A program made the position numbers and the translations under genes. Below, piece by piece: positions 1-8,767 of a stretch of DNA of 64,000 nt. Location: contig NZ_JAAAWP010000001.1 of NCBI RefSeq assembly GCF_010500915.1, positions 496,001-560,000 of the forward strand, in the 5' to 3' direction. Under the pieces are notes generated by a model. The model had not been told where the DNA came from. It made no database searches and saw only the letters and a program-made list of their open reading frames with translations. Positions within the stretch are counted from its first letter, which is position 1. The number at the start of each line of letters is the position of its first letter. This DNA is from Alteromonas hispanica. Lineage in GTDB: Bacteria > Pseudomonadota > Gammaproteobacteria > Enterobacterales > Alteromonadaceae.

Positions 1-397
1 TGTAGTTTGTTTTTGCTAGCTCAAGCATACGCTTTTCAAGCTTAACTAAATCTTCCTGGGTTAGGCTTTCTTCCATATCAACATCGTAATAAAAACCGTT
101 GTCGATTACTGGGCCAATCGCCATTTTGGTATTTGGCCAAAGCTGCTTGATGGCATGACCTAACAGGTGGGCACAGCTGTGGCGAAGAACATCTAAACCG
201 TCTTCGTCTTTAGCGGTAATTATTTGAAGCTGTGCGTCAGCGTCTATCATGTCAACCGCGTCAACAAGTTCGCCGTTCACTTTTCCTGCAATGGTTGCTT
301 TGGCTAAACCAGGGCCAATATCGTTTGCAACGTCTAATACAGAAACTGGGTTGTCGAAAGCACGCTGGCTTCCGTCAGGAAGAGTTATAACAGGCAT
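1..397 (-). CDS. thrS: Threonyl-tRNA synthetase, N-terminal part (runs off window)
   Basis: Charges tRNA-Thr with threonine in the cytoplasm. Only the first 132 or so residues are in the window, read on the minus strand from an ATG at 397. The N-terminal TGS domain is visible ([14 protein letters not shown] start), followed by the beginning of the editing domain with [10 protein letters not shown], which matches the HxxxH motif of ThrRS. A good ribosome site (AAGGAAC) lies just before the ATG, supporting this start. The gene reads leftward, away from the fructosamine-kinase gene, across a 676-base intergenic region. Confidence 0.95.
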   Translation of the reverse strand, partial: MPVITLPDGSQRAFDNPVSVLDVANDIGPGLAKATIAGKVNGELVDAVDMIDADAQLQIITAKDEDGLDVLRHSCAHLLGHAIKQLWPNTKMAIGPVIDNGFYYDVDMEESLTQEDLVKLEKRMLELAKTNY

Positions 398-486
398 GTA
401 TGTTCCTTAACAGTGGTGACGCCTACTCTGCGCCACTTGCATTGATAAAAAGTGAGCGTGTAATACGCTATTCGTTTTGAGTCAGT

Positions 487-538
487 GTTTGTTAATAAAG
501 TTTGTTAATAACGTTCTTTAATAAAGTGTATTAATGGC
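487..538. repeat. 13-bp tandem repeat, about four copies
   Basis: Four consecutive 13-bp units: GTTTGTTAATAAA (487-499), GTTTGTTAATAAC (500-512), GTTCTTTAATAAA (513-525) and a diverged copy (526-538). The array lies about 90-140 bases upstream of the thrS start, so it may sit in the leader or promoter. The copies differ by a few substitutions, which suggests local duplication followed by drift. Confidence 0.8.
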
Positions 539-829
539 TTTCACTAATTGAGCTGTGCCGCAAACTTAATAGCTGTGCTAGAAAAATGGATAACACTACT
601 CAATCGAAGCTACGGCAACTACCTACAACATTTTTGAGCGTAATTACCGGAACGTGCTGTGTTTTCGTCATTAATACAAAAACAAACACAATATTAAACA
701 AACACGTTGTATATATTTTCGATGGGCGATTATAACGAGTGTATAGGCAACTTCAATGATGAAAATCAGATCCAAGCAATAAACTCAGGCAATTGCTGAT
801 TTTCGGCGGAAACATTGCTAGTTCGCCGT

Positions 830-866
830 ATTTTTGAGCACTTTTTTTGAACACTTTTTTGAACAC
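830..866. repeat. 12-13-bp T-rich tandem repeat, three copies
   Basis: Three units of the form T-tract plus GAACAC: 830-841 (ATTTTTGAGCAC), 842-854 (TTTTTTTGAACAC) and 855-866 (TTTTTTGAACAC). The array lies in the intergenic region between thrS and the fructosamine-kinase gene. Unit length resembles the other arrays in this window but the sequence is unrelated. Confidence 0.75.
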
Positions 867-1073
867 GTATACTGACTAAATGTACAAAATTCAAAATTTG
901 AATCATACTTTATCAAATTTGTTTGTTTTTTTACCGCTGCGTTCGATTTTTAAAAAGCATTGTCGACTAATATTTAGCGGTGAGTGCTGAGCCGTGATTT
1001 TTGGCTTAGCGTTTTGGCTCGGGGTCTGGCTTAGCATTTAAGTTTAAAGTCTATTGGTTGGGGGGGGAATTTT

Positions 1074-1967
1074 ATGTGGCATTTTATTAGTGAACATATC
1101 TCGCAAGCCACTGGCCAATTTTTTAATTGCCAGCGAGCAGAACCCGTTTCAGGCGGCGACACTCACAAAAGCTTTATTATCAGGGATGAAACACATCGTT
1201 ATTTTGTAAAAACGCGGCGTTATGATGATACACAACAGTTACAACACGAAGCCGAAGGATTAGATGCACTTGCGGAAACAAACTCCATTCAAGTGCCTCA
1301 AGTTATCTGCCAAGGCGTAACTAAAAATGAAGAGCCCAACATGGAATACTTGGTGCTTTGCTATAAGCGCTTCGTAGATCCTCAACCTACCGATTATTTT
1401 CAACTAGGTGAAATGCTTGCCAAATTACATGCCGTAAATGCGCATACAAGTTACGGGTGGCCGCACGATAATTTTATTGGGGCCAGTGTTCAAACCAATG
1501 GAAGATCGGCATCTTGGGCAGACTTTTTCGCCGAGAAACGCATTGGCTCTATGTTAGAACGCTTAATCGCAAACAATATCTGGCGTATTAGTGACAACGA
1601 AGCACAAGATTTAATTGAATACACAAGACGTTTACTAAGCCTCCATCAGCCTCACCCATCCTTGCTGCATGGCGATTTATGGCATGGCAACATTGGCTTT
1701 AGCAAAAAGGGGCCAGTGATATTCGACCCCGCCGTTTACGTTGGTGATGCAGAAACTGACTTAGCCATGGCTGAACTTTTTGGGGGCTTTCCCGAAAGCT
1801 TCTTTGAAGGATACAGCAGCCACACCTCACTTGAAAAAAATTACCAACAAAGAAAACCAATCTATCAGCTTTACCATATTTTAAATCACGGGTTATTATT
1901 CGGCGCTCATTATATCGTTCAAGCGAAACAGATAATTGACGATATCAAGCGCACAAAATACGCATAG
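1074..1967 (+). CDS. Fructosamine kinase family protein
   Basis: Predicted cytoplasmic kinase of the fructosamine-3-kinase/ketosamine kinase family (aminoglycoside-phosphotransferase fold). Such enzymes phosphorylate sugars attached to amines and are thought to repair glycated proteins. The 297-residue length is typical. Visible are the ATP-binding lysine in FVK (residue 46), the catalytic loop HGDLWHGN (199-206) and the metal-binding FDPAVYVGDAE segment (217-227). A G-rich ribosome site precedes the ATG. The pteridine reductase gene follows 22 bases after the stop, so they are probably co-transcribed. The bacterial substrate is not certain. Confidence 0.9.
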   Translation: MWHFISEHISQATGQFFNCQRAEPVSGGDTHKSFIIRDETHRYFVKTRRYDDTQQLQHEAEGLDALAETNSIQVPQVICQGVTKNEEPNMEYLVLCYKRFVDPQPTDYFQLGEMLAKLHAVNAHTSYGWPHDNFIGASVQTNGRSASWADFFAEKRIGSMLERLIANNIWRISDNEAQDLIEYTRRLLSLHQPHPSLLHGDLWHGNIGFSKKGPVIFDPAVYVGDAETDLAMAELFGGFPESFFEGYSSHTSLEKNYQQRKPIYQLYHILNHGLLFGAHYIVQAKQIIDDIKRTKYA

Positions 1968-1989
1968 CGTTCAATCAGAGTGATTTTTT

Positions 1990-2739
1990 ATGGAAGACAA
2001 GGCACCTGTTGCCCTAGTAACTGGCGCGGCCAAACGCATTGGCGCAACAATAGTTCGGCGATTGCATGCTAACGGCTACCGTGTAGTTGTCCACTATTCC
2101 TCATCATACGAAGAAGCTAATTCACTGGTAAACAAGCTAAATCACTCCCGTCCAAATTCTGCGATAAGCCTGCAGGGCAATTTGTGTGACAGTAGTCACA
2201 TTGATGCTATCGCAGAGAGATCAGTAGAGGCTTGGGGGCGTTTAGATGTTTTAGTAAATAATGCATCGAGCTTTTACCCAACTCCCATGGGCGAGATAAC
2301 AGAAGACGATTGGTCTTCACTTGTTGGCAGCAATACAAAAGGCCCGTTGTTTTTATCCCAAGCGTTAGTGCCTGCGCTACAGCAAACCGGTGGCTGTATT
2401 ATTAATATGGTGGATATGCACCTAGACCGGCCTCTTCCAAAGCACAGTGTGTATTTACTCGCGAAAGCCGGGCTCGCCTCTCTCACCCGCTCTATGGCGA
2501 TAGAGCTGGCGCCTCAGGTTCGTATAAACGGTATAGCGCCAGGCGCTATTTTATGGCCCGAGCGCGATATGGATGAATTAGCTAAGCAACGACTCATTGA
2601 CAGCGTGCCGCTGCAACAGCTGGGCAGCCCTGATGATATAGCAGACGCGCTGAGCTTTTTGGTCTCTGCCTCGTATGTTACTGGGCAAATTATTTATGTC
2701 GATGGCGGGCGAAGTTTGTATACCAGCGCCGAAATATAA
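1990..2739 (+). CDS. Pteridine reductase (short-chain dehydrogenase, FolM-like)
   Basis: NAD(P)H-dependent short-chain dehydrogenase of 249 residues. The cofactor motif TGAAKRIG (11-18) has the arginine after the glycine-rich turn that marks pteridine reductases and FolM-type dihydromonapterin reductases. NNAS (90-93) and the catalytic Tyr155/Lys159 pair are present. The expected reaction is reduction of dihydrobiopterin- or monapterin-type pterins in the cytoplasm. It follows closely after the fructosamine kinase gene. Distinguishing pteridine reductase from another SDR of the same subgroup would need a tree. Confidence 0.85.
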   Translation: MEDKAPVALVTGAAKRIGATIVRRLHANGYRVVVHYSSSYEEANSLVNKLNHSRPNSAISLQGNLCDSSHIDAIAERSVEAWGRLDVLVNNASSFYPTPMGEITEDDWSSLVGSNTKGPLFLSQALVPALQQTGGCIINMVDMHLDRPLPKHSVYLLAKAGLASLTRSMAIELAPQVRINGIAPGAILWPERDMDELAKQRLIDSVPLQQLGSPDDIADALSFLVSASYVTGQIIYVDGGRSLYTSAEI

Positions 2740-2811
2740 AATAAAAGTTTAAAAAAAGATAAAAATATCGAAAGACCTTAAAATTCTCCGAAGAAGAGGT
2801 AAACACACCCT

Positions 2812-3936
2812 ATGATGCCATGTCCGCTTTGGTTTACTCGCAACACTCAACATTGCTTCACTCAAACTGTGTGCAGCAAAAAACACGTGATCCAAGCTGG
2901 TAAAACAAAGCGCTCCACTCTTTTTACTGGCGTTGCCGTATTAGCCTTAACCGTATTAACCGGTTGCTTTGGCCAAAATACCGTGAAAGACAGCCTTAAC
3001 GATTATCAAAGCCGTTTATCTCGCGTGTTGGAAACACCTCTCACTGAACCAAGAGTTGCAGCGCTTCCAAGACTGGCTGAAGGCTCAAAGTTAAAGCACC
3101 ATATTGAAGGGTTAAGTATTAACCTGAGAGAGTTTTACGCTATTCAAGACTGTGAACTTGGCCGCGTAGTAGCAGAGCGAAACACTTCTTTAGGTAAAAG
3201 CCAGCTTCCGTCACAGCGTTTAGTATACGAGAGTAAGCTGTTGTCGGTGTTTTCAAGCTGTGAAGAAGCTCTCAGAGAAACCGATGAGGCCCTTGCCGAC
3301 ACGTTAGCCGATTGGAAGCAAGCGAAAGCCGCCGATTATATGAAAAGCTGGGCTAACCTTATCCAAACTAGTAAAGAGATGCGTTTGGGGTTGAACAGCC
3401 CTGAGAGACTTCTTGCCCGCGAGAATAACAAAGATGCACAGGCTAGCATTAACAGCTTATATTTTTTAGACGACTTATTATCATCCGATGCACTTGCAGA
3501 AAGTGTTGATAGCAGCGAGTTGGAAACCCAGCTAAAAATTATCCTTTCTGCACGATTGCCTGCCAGCTTGTGGCAAACACAGAACACCCTAGCTGCGGTA
3601 TTACCACCACTTACCGCAGAGCTTACACCAGCACTAGACAAAATCGCCTGCGTTGATGGCAGACCCAGCGATACGGCTAAAATATTGCGAAATGTGTTTT
3701 ATCTATTTTTTATTGAAGAAATTCAACCCGTGGGTAGCTTGGTGAATAACTATCATTATAAGCTTACGCCTCTGTGGGAAAAGTGGCAGCAAAATCCTGC
3801 GCTTCACCCGTTATTTAAAGACTATCTTTATCAGCAGTCTGTTGAAGGTTTTGATAAATACAGCAAGGCTATGCAGTCTCACGTTTCAATGTGGCAACAG
3901 TTCCTGGGGCGCTGTAACTTGTCCCCCGTGGCATAA
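2812..3936 (+). CDS. DUF3080 family lipoprotein
   Basis: Exported lipoprotein of unknown function belonging to the DUF3080 group common in Alteromonadales and Vibrionales. A lysine-rich start followed by a hydrophobic stretch ends in the lipobox LTGC, predicting lipidation of that cysteine. The given ATG leaves about 30 unusual residues before the signal peptide; an in-frame GTG at 2887 would give a more normal signal peptide and may be the true start. The body is mainly helical with no catalytic motif I recognise. The stop codon lies inside the first unit of the tandem repeat at 3931. Confidence 0.8.
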   Translation: MMPCPLWFTRNTQHCFTQTVCSKKHVIQAGKTKRSTLFTGVAVLALTVLTGCFGQNTVKDSLNDYQSRLSRVLETPLTEPRVAALPRLAEGSKLKHHIEGLSINLREFYAIQDCELGRVVAERNTSLGKSQLPSQRLVYESKLLSVFSSCEEALRETDEALADTLADWKQAKAADYMKSWANLIQTSKEMRLGLNSPERLLARENNKDAQASINSLYFLDDLLSSDALAESVDSSELETQLKIILSARLPASLWQTQNTLAAVLPPLTAELTPALDKIACVDGRPSDTAKILRNVFYLFFIEEIQPVGSLVNNYHYKLTPLWEKWQQNPALHPLFKDYLYQQSVEGFDKYSKAMQSHVSMWQQFLGRCNLSPVA

Positions 3937-3995
3937 ACTAACGGCGTAAAATAGAGGCGTAAACCAGATGCGTAAACTAGAGACGTAAACTAGAC
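3931..3995. repeat. 13-bp tandem repeat, five copies, overlapping a stop codon
   Basis: Five contiguous 13-bp units: 3931-3943, 3944-3956, 3957-3969, 3970-3982 and 3983-3995. Consensus is GCGTAAACTAGAG with substitutions in each copy. The first unit contains the stop codon of the DUF3080 gene, so the array forms its immediate 3-prime untranslated region and extends to 33 bases before the RpiR gene. Confidence 0.9.
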
Positions 3996-4028
3996 ACGCA
4001 TACTTTGTATTTTTAGTGGTATGCTTAA

Positions 4029-4865
4029 ATGATGAAAGATAAAAACCCTAACGACGTTACTGAACAAATAGCGCAGCACTATGCAGCGCTGTCACCAGCA
4101 GGTAAAGCAATTGCCCATTATCTGCAGAAAAACCCCATCGCTGTATTGTCACAGTCTACTTCGCTTATTGCAGAGAAAGTGGGTACTTCTAAAGCTACCG
4201 TTAGCCGTTTTTTTCGACAAGTTGGCTTCGAATCCCATCAGCAGGCAAGAGAAGCATTAGCCGCACTGCGAGAGCAAGGCGTGCCTGTGGCGTCTAACCA
4301 CAGCGATAAGCAACATTTTGAAAGCGAAGTTCAAAACCTGGCAGCCACCCTTCAAAGCTCCTCCGCTGAGGAACTTAACGCAATTGCGCAACTGCTCGCC
4401 AGCGCAGAGCAGGTTACTCTTATTGGGTTTAGGAACGCTTACCCGATAGCATTGCACTTTCGTCAGCAGTTAAAACAAATACGAGGTTCGGTACGTGTTT
4501 TACCACAGCCTGGGCAAACCCTGAGCGAAGACATTATTGATTTAACAGATAAAGACGTAGTGGTTTTGTTTGGTTTTAGACGGCGAACCCGCCAGTTTAA
4601 ATTTGTGCTAGAGAATATAAAACACTGCAAAACCGTGCTTATCACAGATCCCACGGGTCAGGGCTACAAGCCACAAGTTGACTATTTGTTGGTATCGCAT
4701 ATTGGTAGTGATGCTCCCTTCGACAGTTACGCAGCGCCTATGAGCCTGGTGGCGTCATTGTGTAATTTAACCTATTCGCACATTGGCGAGGCCGCATCCG
4801 ATCGTGTAGACGCTATTACTGATGTGTACGAGCGTATGGACGAGTTGGAAGATCCAAAGCGTTAG
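4029..4865 (+). CDS. MurR/RpiR family transcriptional regulator
   Basis: DNA-binding regulator of 278 residues. The N-terminal part (about 10-85) is an RpiR helix-turn-helix domain, with AEKVGTSKATVSRFFRQVGF as the recognition segment. The C-terminal part (about 115-250) is a SIS sugar/phospho-ligand-binding domain. RpiR proteins act as dimers that respond to small metabolites. The gene lies immediately upstream of the amidase-to-cupin operon and in the same direction. A perfect palindrome in the amidase promoter is its most likely target. The ligand may be an intermediate of ureide breakdown, which is inference from position only. Confidence 0.9.
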   Translation: MMKDKNPNDVTEQIAQHYAALSPAGKAIAHYLQKNPIAVLSQSTSLIAEKVGTSKATVSRFFRQVGFESHQQAREALAALREQGVPVASNHSDKQHFESEVQNLAATLQSSSAEELNAIAQLLASAEQVTLIGFRNAYPIALHFRQQLKQIRGSVRVLPQPGQTLSEDIIDLTDKDVVVLFGFRRRTRQFKFVLENIKHCKTVLITDPTGQGYKPQVDYLLVSHIGSDAPFDSYAAPMSLVASLCNLTYSHIGEAASDRVDAITDVYERMDELEDPKR

Positions 4866-4943
4866 TCGGCACTCTTTAACAACACGCTTAAAGAACACCT
4901 TCAACCTAACAATTAAGCAACGTTCGTTTCTCTTGACTTTGTT

Positions 4944-4961
4944 ATGAAACAATTGTTTCAT
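4944..4961. promoter_or_regulatory. Perfect 18-bp palindrome, candidate RpiR operator
   Basis: ATGAAACAATTGTTTCAT is a perfect 18-base inverted repeat. It starts six bases after a TTGACT element (4933-4938) that could be a -35 box, and it overlaps the place where the -10 element would fall (about 4957-4962). This is a classic position for repression. The amidase start codon is 32 bases downstream. The RpiR regulator gene ends 78 bases upstream, making it the natural candidate binder. Confidence 0.65.
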
Positions 4962-4992
4962 AGGGTAGTCATTAATAATAACTAAGTGTGCC

Positions 4993-6216
4993 GTGAACTC
5001 TCCTTTTGTATTAACACCTTTTTCTGCAGATTGCGAAAACAAACACGCGCCATTAGCTGGCCTTGGGCTAGCCGTTAAAGATCTTTTTCATATGTCTGGT
5101 CTTCCGACCGGTGCGGGCAACCCTGACTATTTGAAAACGCACCCTCGCTCTAATAAATACAAAGGGCAACAAAACGGACAAGAAAACGGGCAAGTTGCGG
5201 AAGAAAGCTCACAAAACAGCACAGTAAGCGCACTGCTACAAGCAGGTGCTATATTCAAAGGAAAAACCATCACCGATGAACTTGCCTACAGCTTACATGG
5301 CCAAAACAAGCACTTTCCGGCGTTAACCAACCCCGCCGCACCTGCGCATATTCCCGGCGGATCATCATCGGGCTCCGCGGTTGCCGTTAGCAGCGGTTTA
5401 GCAGATATTGGTTTAGGTACAGATACCGGCGGTTCTATTCGCGTTCCAGCAAGTTATCAAGGACTGTGGGGGTTGAGACCTACTCACGGCATTATAGAGT
5501 GCGACAATATGGTAGCACTTGCCCCTTCATTCGACACAGTTGGTTGGATGACGAGAGACTTAAACACCTTTGAGCTAGTGAGCCGAATTTGCATTCCTGG
5601 TCATACGCAAACCGCTTTTAGTGACACTGTTCGATTTGGTGTTGCTTCCTCTTTGTTTGAGGGTGTCGCCCACTCAAAAGAGTGCAATGCATGGATAAAT
5701 GAAACTATTCGCCGTCAGTTTAAAACCACCGATATTTCGTCTGAAAGACTTAATTTAACAGAGCTTGAGAGCGCCGCTACCTTTAGAGTTTTACAAGGCA
5801 ACGAAATTTGGCTGCAACACGGCCAGTGGATTGAACAAGAAAAGCCAGATATTGCTACTGACATTATGGCGCGTTTGTCATGGTGTAAAACAATTACACA
5901 CCAGCAAGTTGATGCCGCTAAAGCTCAGCAGCAAAAGGTAATTGAACACCTTACTCACATCTTTGAAGACATTGACGTTTTGGTCATGCCCACTACGCCA
6001 GGTATTGCTCCGCGATGTGATGCCGATGAAACTGCTTTGGCAAACGACAGAAATGCCCTACTCGCATTAACCTCGCTAGCGGGACTAGCCGGGCTACCGC
6101 AGCTTCATTTACCACTGTTTACTCTGCACGACGCTCCCTGTGGATTATCCCTTGTGGGCAAAAAAGACAACGATCTTGCACTAATCGAGTTAGCCAAGAG
6201 GCTACTGACGCACTAA
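4993..6216 (+). CDS. Amidase-signature hydrolase in ureide operon (candidate oxalurate hydrolase)
   Basis: Amidase-signature enzyme of 407 residues with the Ser-cisSer-Lys triad: Lys29 (AVKD), Ser124 in GGSSSGS (122-128) and the nucleophile Ser148 in DTGGSIRVPAS. The next gene is HpxW-like. In Klebsiella an amidase (HpxY, of the AtzE kind) is also encoded beside hpxW, so a role in hydrolysing oxalurate or a related carbamoyl compound is plausible. The small HpxX/AtzG partner is not present between the genes. The start is a GTG with a weak ribosome site. Residues about 55-76 form a Gln/Asn/Glu-rich insertion encoded by 12-bp repeats (about 5163-5200), unusual for the family. Confidence 0.8.
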   Translation: MNSPFVLTPFSADCENKHAPLAGLGLAVKDLFHMSGLPTGAGNPDYLKTHPRSNKYKGQQNGQENGQVAEESSQNSTVSALLQAGAIFKGKTITDELAYSLHGQNKHFPALTNPAAPAHIPGGSSSGSAVAVSSGLADIGLGTDTGGSIRVPASYQGLWGLRPTHGIIECDNMVALAPSFDTVGWMTRDLNTFELVSRICIPGHTQTAFSDTVRFGVASSLFEGVAHSKECNAWINETIRRQFKTTDISSERLNLTELESAATFRVLQGNEIWLQHGQWIEQEKPDIATDIMARLSWCKTITHQQVDAAKAQQQKVIEHLTHIFEDIDVLVMPTTPGIAPRCDADETALANDRNALLALTSLAGLAGLPQLHLPLFTLHDAPCGLSLVGKKDNDLALIELAKRLLTH

Positions 6217-6254
6217 GTGTGCGAATTGTACGTTAGTTGTGCGTGAATTGTGTT
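6216..6254. repeat. 19/20-bp tandem duplication directly after a stop codon
   Basis: Two adjacent related units, 6216-6234 and 6235-6254 (AGTGTGCGAATTGTACGTT and AGTTGTGCGTGAATTGTGTT). They begin on the last base of the amidase stop codon. The stop region also forms a small dyad CGCAC-TAAGT-GTGCG (6209-6223). The array fills most of the gap before the HpxW-like gene. Confidence 0.65.
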
Positions 6255-6318
6255 AGCAAAAATTTACCAAAGAGAATTCAGTGCAAAGAATTACATAAAA
6301 GATTTAAAGGAAATAACA

Positions 6319-7905
6319 ATGACAAAAAAATCCAATATCGCATTTACAGCTCCCCATTTTGCAGCGTCTCAGGTGGGGCTAAATATTTTAGAAAAAGGCG
6401 GCACCGCTATTGAAGCTATGGTTGCTGCTGCGGCGTCTATTGCCGTTGAATATCCTCACATGAACGGCCTTGGTGGCGATGGCTTTTGGCTTATTAGCGA
6501 ACCTGGTAAAGCGCCAATAGGTATTGATGCCTCTGGCGTGGCTGCACAGGGCGCAACACCCAACTTTTACAAAGACTTTGATGCAATACCTAGCCGTGGC
6601 GGCAAATCGGCATTAACCATGGCCGGCGCGGTTGCTGGATGGAGTGAAGCACTTAAAATAAGTAAAGAATGGCAAGGTGGCAAAGATGGGTTAGCACTTT
6701 CTACACTGCTAGATACGGCGATTAGCCAGGCAAACTGGGGAATTGAAGTAACCCAAAGTTTAACCGACGCCAGTAACAAAACCTTTGATGATTTAGCTGA
6801 TGATGAGAATTTCGCGCAGTTCCTCATTAAAGGGAAGGCACTTAAAAAAGGCAAAATTCTGAAGCTTACCGCGCTTTCTAAAACCCTTGCTCATTTGGCA
6901 GAGAAAGGACTAGACGACTTTTATCAAGGCGAGCTAGCGCAAAAGTTAGCTGCAGATTTAGAAGCCGCAGGCTCTCCTATTCGCCTAGAAGATTTTGAAA
7001 ACTACCGCGCGAAGCGTGTAACACCATTAAGCGTAACCACTTCAAAAGGCACGCTTTATAATTTGCCGGCTCCTACGCAGGGCGTAGCGTCGCTTATAAT
7101 ATTGGCTCTTTACGATAAAGTGCAGCACTTAGGCAAAAGCGACGCCGACATGGTACACCTGCTGATAGAGTGCACTAAACAAGCCTTTATTGCCCGCAAT
7201 AATAATGTTACCGATCCGTCTCGCACGCCTATTGATTTACAACAGCTTCTTACCGACGAATCGCTAGATGAAATGGCACAGCATATTTCTTTAGAAAAAG
7301 CACAGCTGTGGCCTCACGTGGCAAAGCCTGGAGATACAATTTGGATGGGCTGTTGTGACAGTGAAGGCCGTATGGTGAGCTACATACAGTCTCTTTATTG
7401 GGAGTTTGGCTCGGGTATTGTAAGTCCGCAAACCGGCATTGTTTGGAATAACCGAGGCACGTCATTTTCACTAGACCCTGCGAGCAATCAGTATTTAGCG
7501 CCAGGGTTGAAACCATTTCATACTCTTAACCCTGCATTTGCAGAACTTAACGACGGACGTCGAATGAGTTACGGCACCATGGGTGGCGAAGGCCAGCCAC
7601 AAACTCAAGCAGCTTTATTTGCACGTCATGTGTATCACAACCAGCCTATTGATAAAGCCATATGGTTAGGTCGATGGCTACTAGGACGCACCTGGGGCGA
7701 TGAAAGCCATAATCTAAAAGCAGAGCGCGATTTAGTTGAATATGTGGGTGAAAGCTTAGTGGCTCGTGGCCACGATTTGGTCACGGTAGACCCTTGCAAT
7801 GAATTAATGGGCCATGCAGGTGCCATTATTCGCCAAGAAACCGGAGATGTAACTGGTGCAAGCGACCCGAGAAGTGATGGCAAGGTATTTTTAGGCCATG
7901 TTTAA
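6319..7905 (+). CDS. hpxW: Gamma-glutamyltransferase-family oxamate amidohydrolase (HpxW-like)
   Basis: Ntn hydrolase of the gamma-glutamyltransferase family. HpxW of Klebsiella converts oxamate to oxalate and ammonia late in urate breakdown, and the neighbours here point to the same job. The protein self-cleaves before a nucleophilic threonine, here Thr340 in GDTIWMGCCD, followed by the EFGSG and NNRGTSFSLDP segments typical of the HpxW branch. There is no signal peptide, unlike periplasmic glutathione hydrolases, so it acts in the cytoplasm. An upstream extension of the frame exists, but the ATG at 6319 has a proper AAAGGA ribosome site and a family-like start. Confidence 0.8.
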   Translation: MTKKSNIAFTAPHFAASQVGLNILEKGGTAIEAMVAAAASIAVEYPHMNGLGGDGFWLISEPGKAPIGIDASGVAAQGATPNFYKDFDAIPSRGGKSALTMAGAVAGWSEALKISKEWQGGKDGLALSTLLDTAISQANWGIEVTQSLTDASNKTFDDLADDENFAQFLIKGKALKKGKILKLTALSKTLAHLAEKGLDDFYQGELAQKLAADLEAAGSPIRLEDFENYRAKRVTPLSVTTSKGTLYNLPAPTQGVASLIILALYDKVQHLGKSDADMVHLLIECTKQAFIARNNNVTDPSRTPIDLQQLLTDESLDEMAQHISLEKAQLWPHVAKPGDTIWMGCCDSEGRMVSYIQSLYWEFGSGIVSPQTGIVWNNRGTSFSLDPASNQYLAPGLKPFHTLNPAFAELNDGRRMSYGTMGGEGQPQTQAALFARHVYHNQPIDKAIWLGRWLLGRTWGDESHNLKAERDLVEYVGESLVARGHDLVTVDPCNELMGHAGAIIRQETGDVTGASDPRSDGKVFLGHV

Positions 7906-7936
7906 CCGTTAAATTACAACAAGAGAAATAACATAC

Positions 7937-8755
7937 ATGCAGTTTTTAATGGACAACCTAACGGTAATTTTATCGTTAATTGGAACCGGCGTTTTTGCTG
8001 GGCTTTTAGCTGGCCTGCTTGGTGTAGGGGGCGGTATTGTCATTGTGCCAGTGCTATTTTTCCTCTTCCAGGCGCTAGGTGTATCTTCAGAAAGCGCCAT
8101 GGTAATTGCTACGGCTACCTCCCTTGCCACTATCGTTCCAACGTCAATTAGCTCGATTAAAGCCCACCACAGCAAAGGTAATGTCGACTTTGTACTGCTT
8201 AAAGCATGGGCGCTATTTATTCTTATTGGAGTACTTGTTGGTAGCTATGCGGTAACCGTTGTTAACCCAACTCTCCTTACCCTGTTGTTTGGCATTATTG
8301 CCACATTATCGGCAATAAACATGCTGATAGGCAGAAAAGAAGCGCTGTTTAAACGCTTACCCGGTAAAACCGGACAGTCACTTATGGCAACCTGCATTGG
8401 TTTATTTAGTTCTATGGTGGGCATTGGCGGCGGAACATTAACCGTTCCTACGCTTACATTTTGCAATTACCCAGCACATAAAGCCGTGGGCACTGCTGCA
8501 GCGGTAGGGCTTATTATTTCTCTTCCTGCAGCAGTTACCCTGCTGTTCGCTGGCACCACGCCGCCCGATGCACCATTTGCAACATACGGCTATGTAAACT
8601 TGCTAGGCTTTGCCTGTATTGTGCCGTTAACCGTTCTTTTTGCTCCTATTGGTGCAAACATTGCCAATAAGCTAGATGCCAATCTTCTCAAGAAGATATT
8701 CGCCGTCGTTCTTATCATCACCGGCCTGCGCATGCTTGCGCAGGTACTCATTTAG
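7937..8755 (+). CDS. TauE/SafE family membrane permease
   Basis: Inner-membrane protein of 272 residues with about eight hydrophobic segments and the duplicated glycine-rich motif of the TauE/SafE (DUF81) family: GLLGVGGGIVIVPVL near residue 30 and SSMVGIGGGTLTVPTL near residue 160. Members move organic anions such as sulfoacetate, often outward. It sits between the HpxW-like and PucG genes, so a role in exporting the end product oxalate, or importing a ureide, is a reasonable guess. The stop is only 12 bases from the PucG start. Confidence 0.85.
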   Translation: MQFLMDNLTVILSLIGTGVFAGLLAGLLGVGGGIVIVPVLFFLFQALGVSSESAMVIATATSLATIVPTSISSIKAHHSKGNVDFVLLKAWALFILIGVLVGSYAVTVVNPTLLTLLFGIIATLSAINMLIGRKEALFKRLPGKTGQSLMATCIGLFSSMVGIGGGTLTVPTLTFCNYPAHKAVGTAAAVGLIISLPAAVTLLFAGTTPPDAPFATYGYVNLLGFACIVPLTVLFAPIGANIANKLDANLLKKIFAVVLIITGLRMLAQVLI

Positions 8756-8767
8756 GAGTCTTCTCTT

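Larger units (their letters stand above)
398..1073. other. Long thrS / fructosamine-kinase divergent intergenic region
   Basis: No credible coding frame is seen in these 676 bases. The stretch is AT-rich and must hold the thrS promoter and leader and the promoter of the gene at 1074. It contains two separate short tandem-repeat arrays (487-538 and 830-866) and a looser run of GGCTTAGC-like repeats near 990-1040. In Escherichia coli thrS is autoregulated through its mRNA leader; no specific tRNA-like leader fold could be assigned here by eye. Confidence 0.6.
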
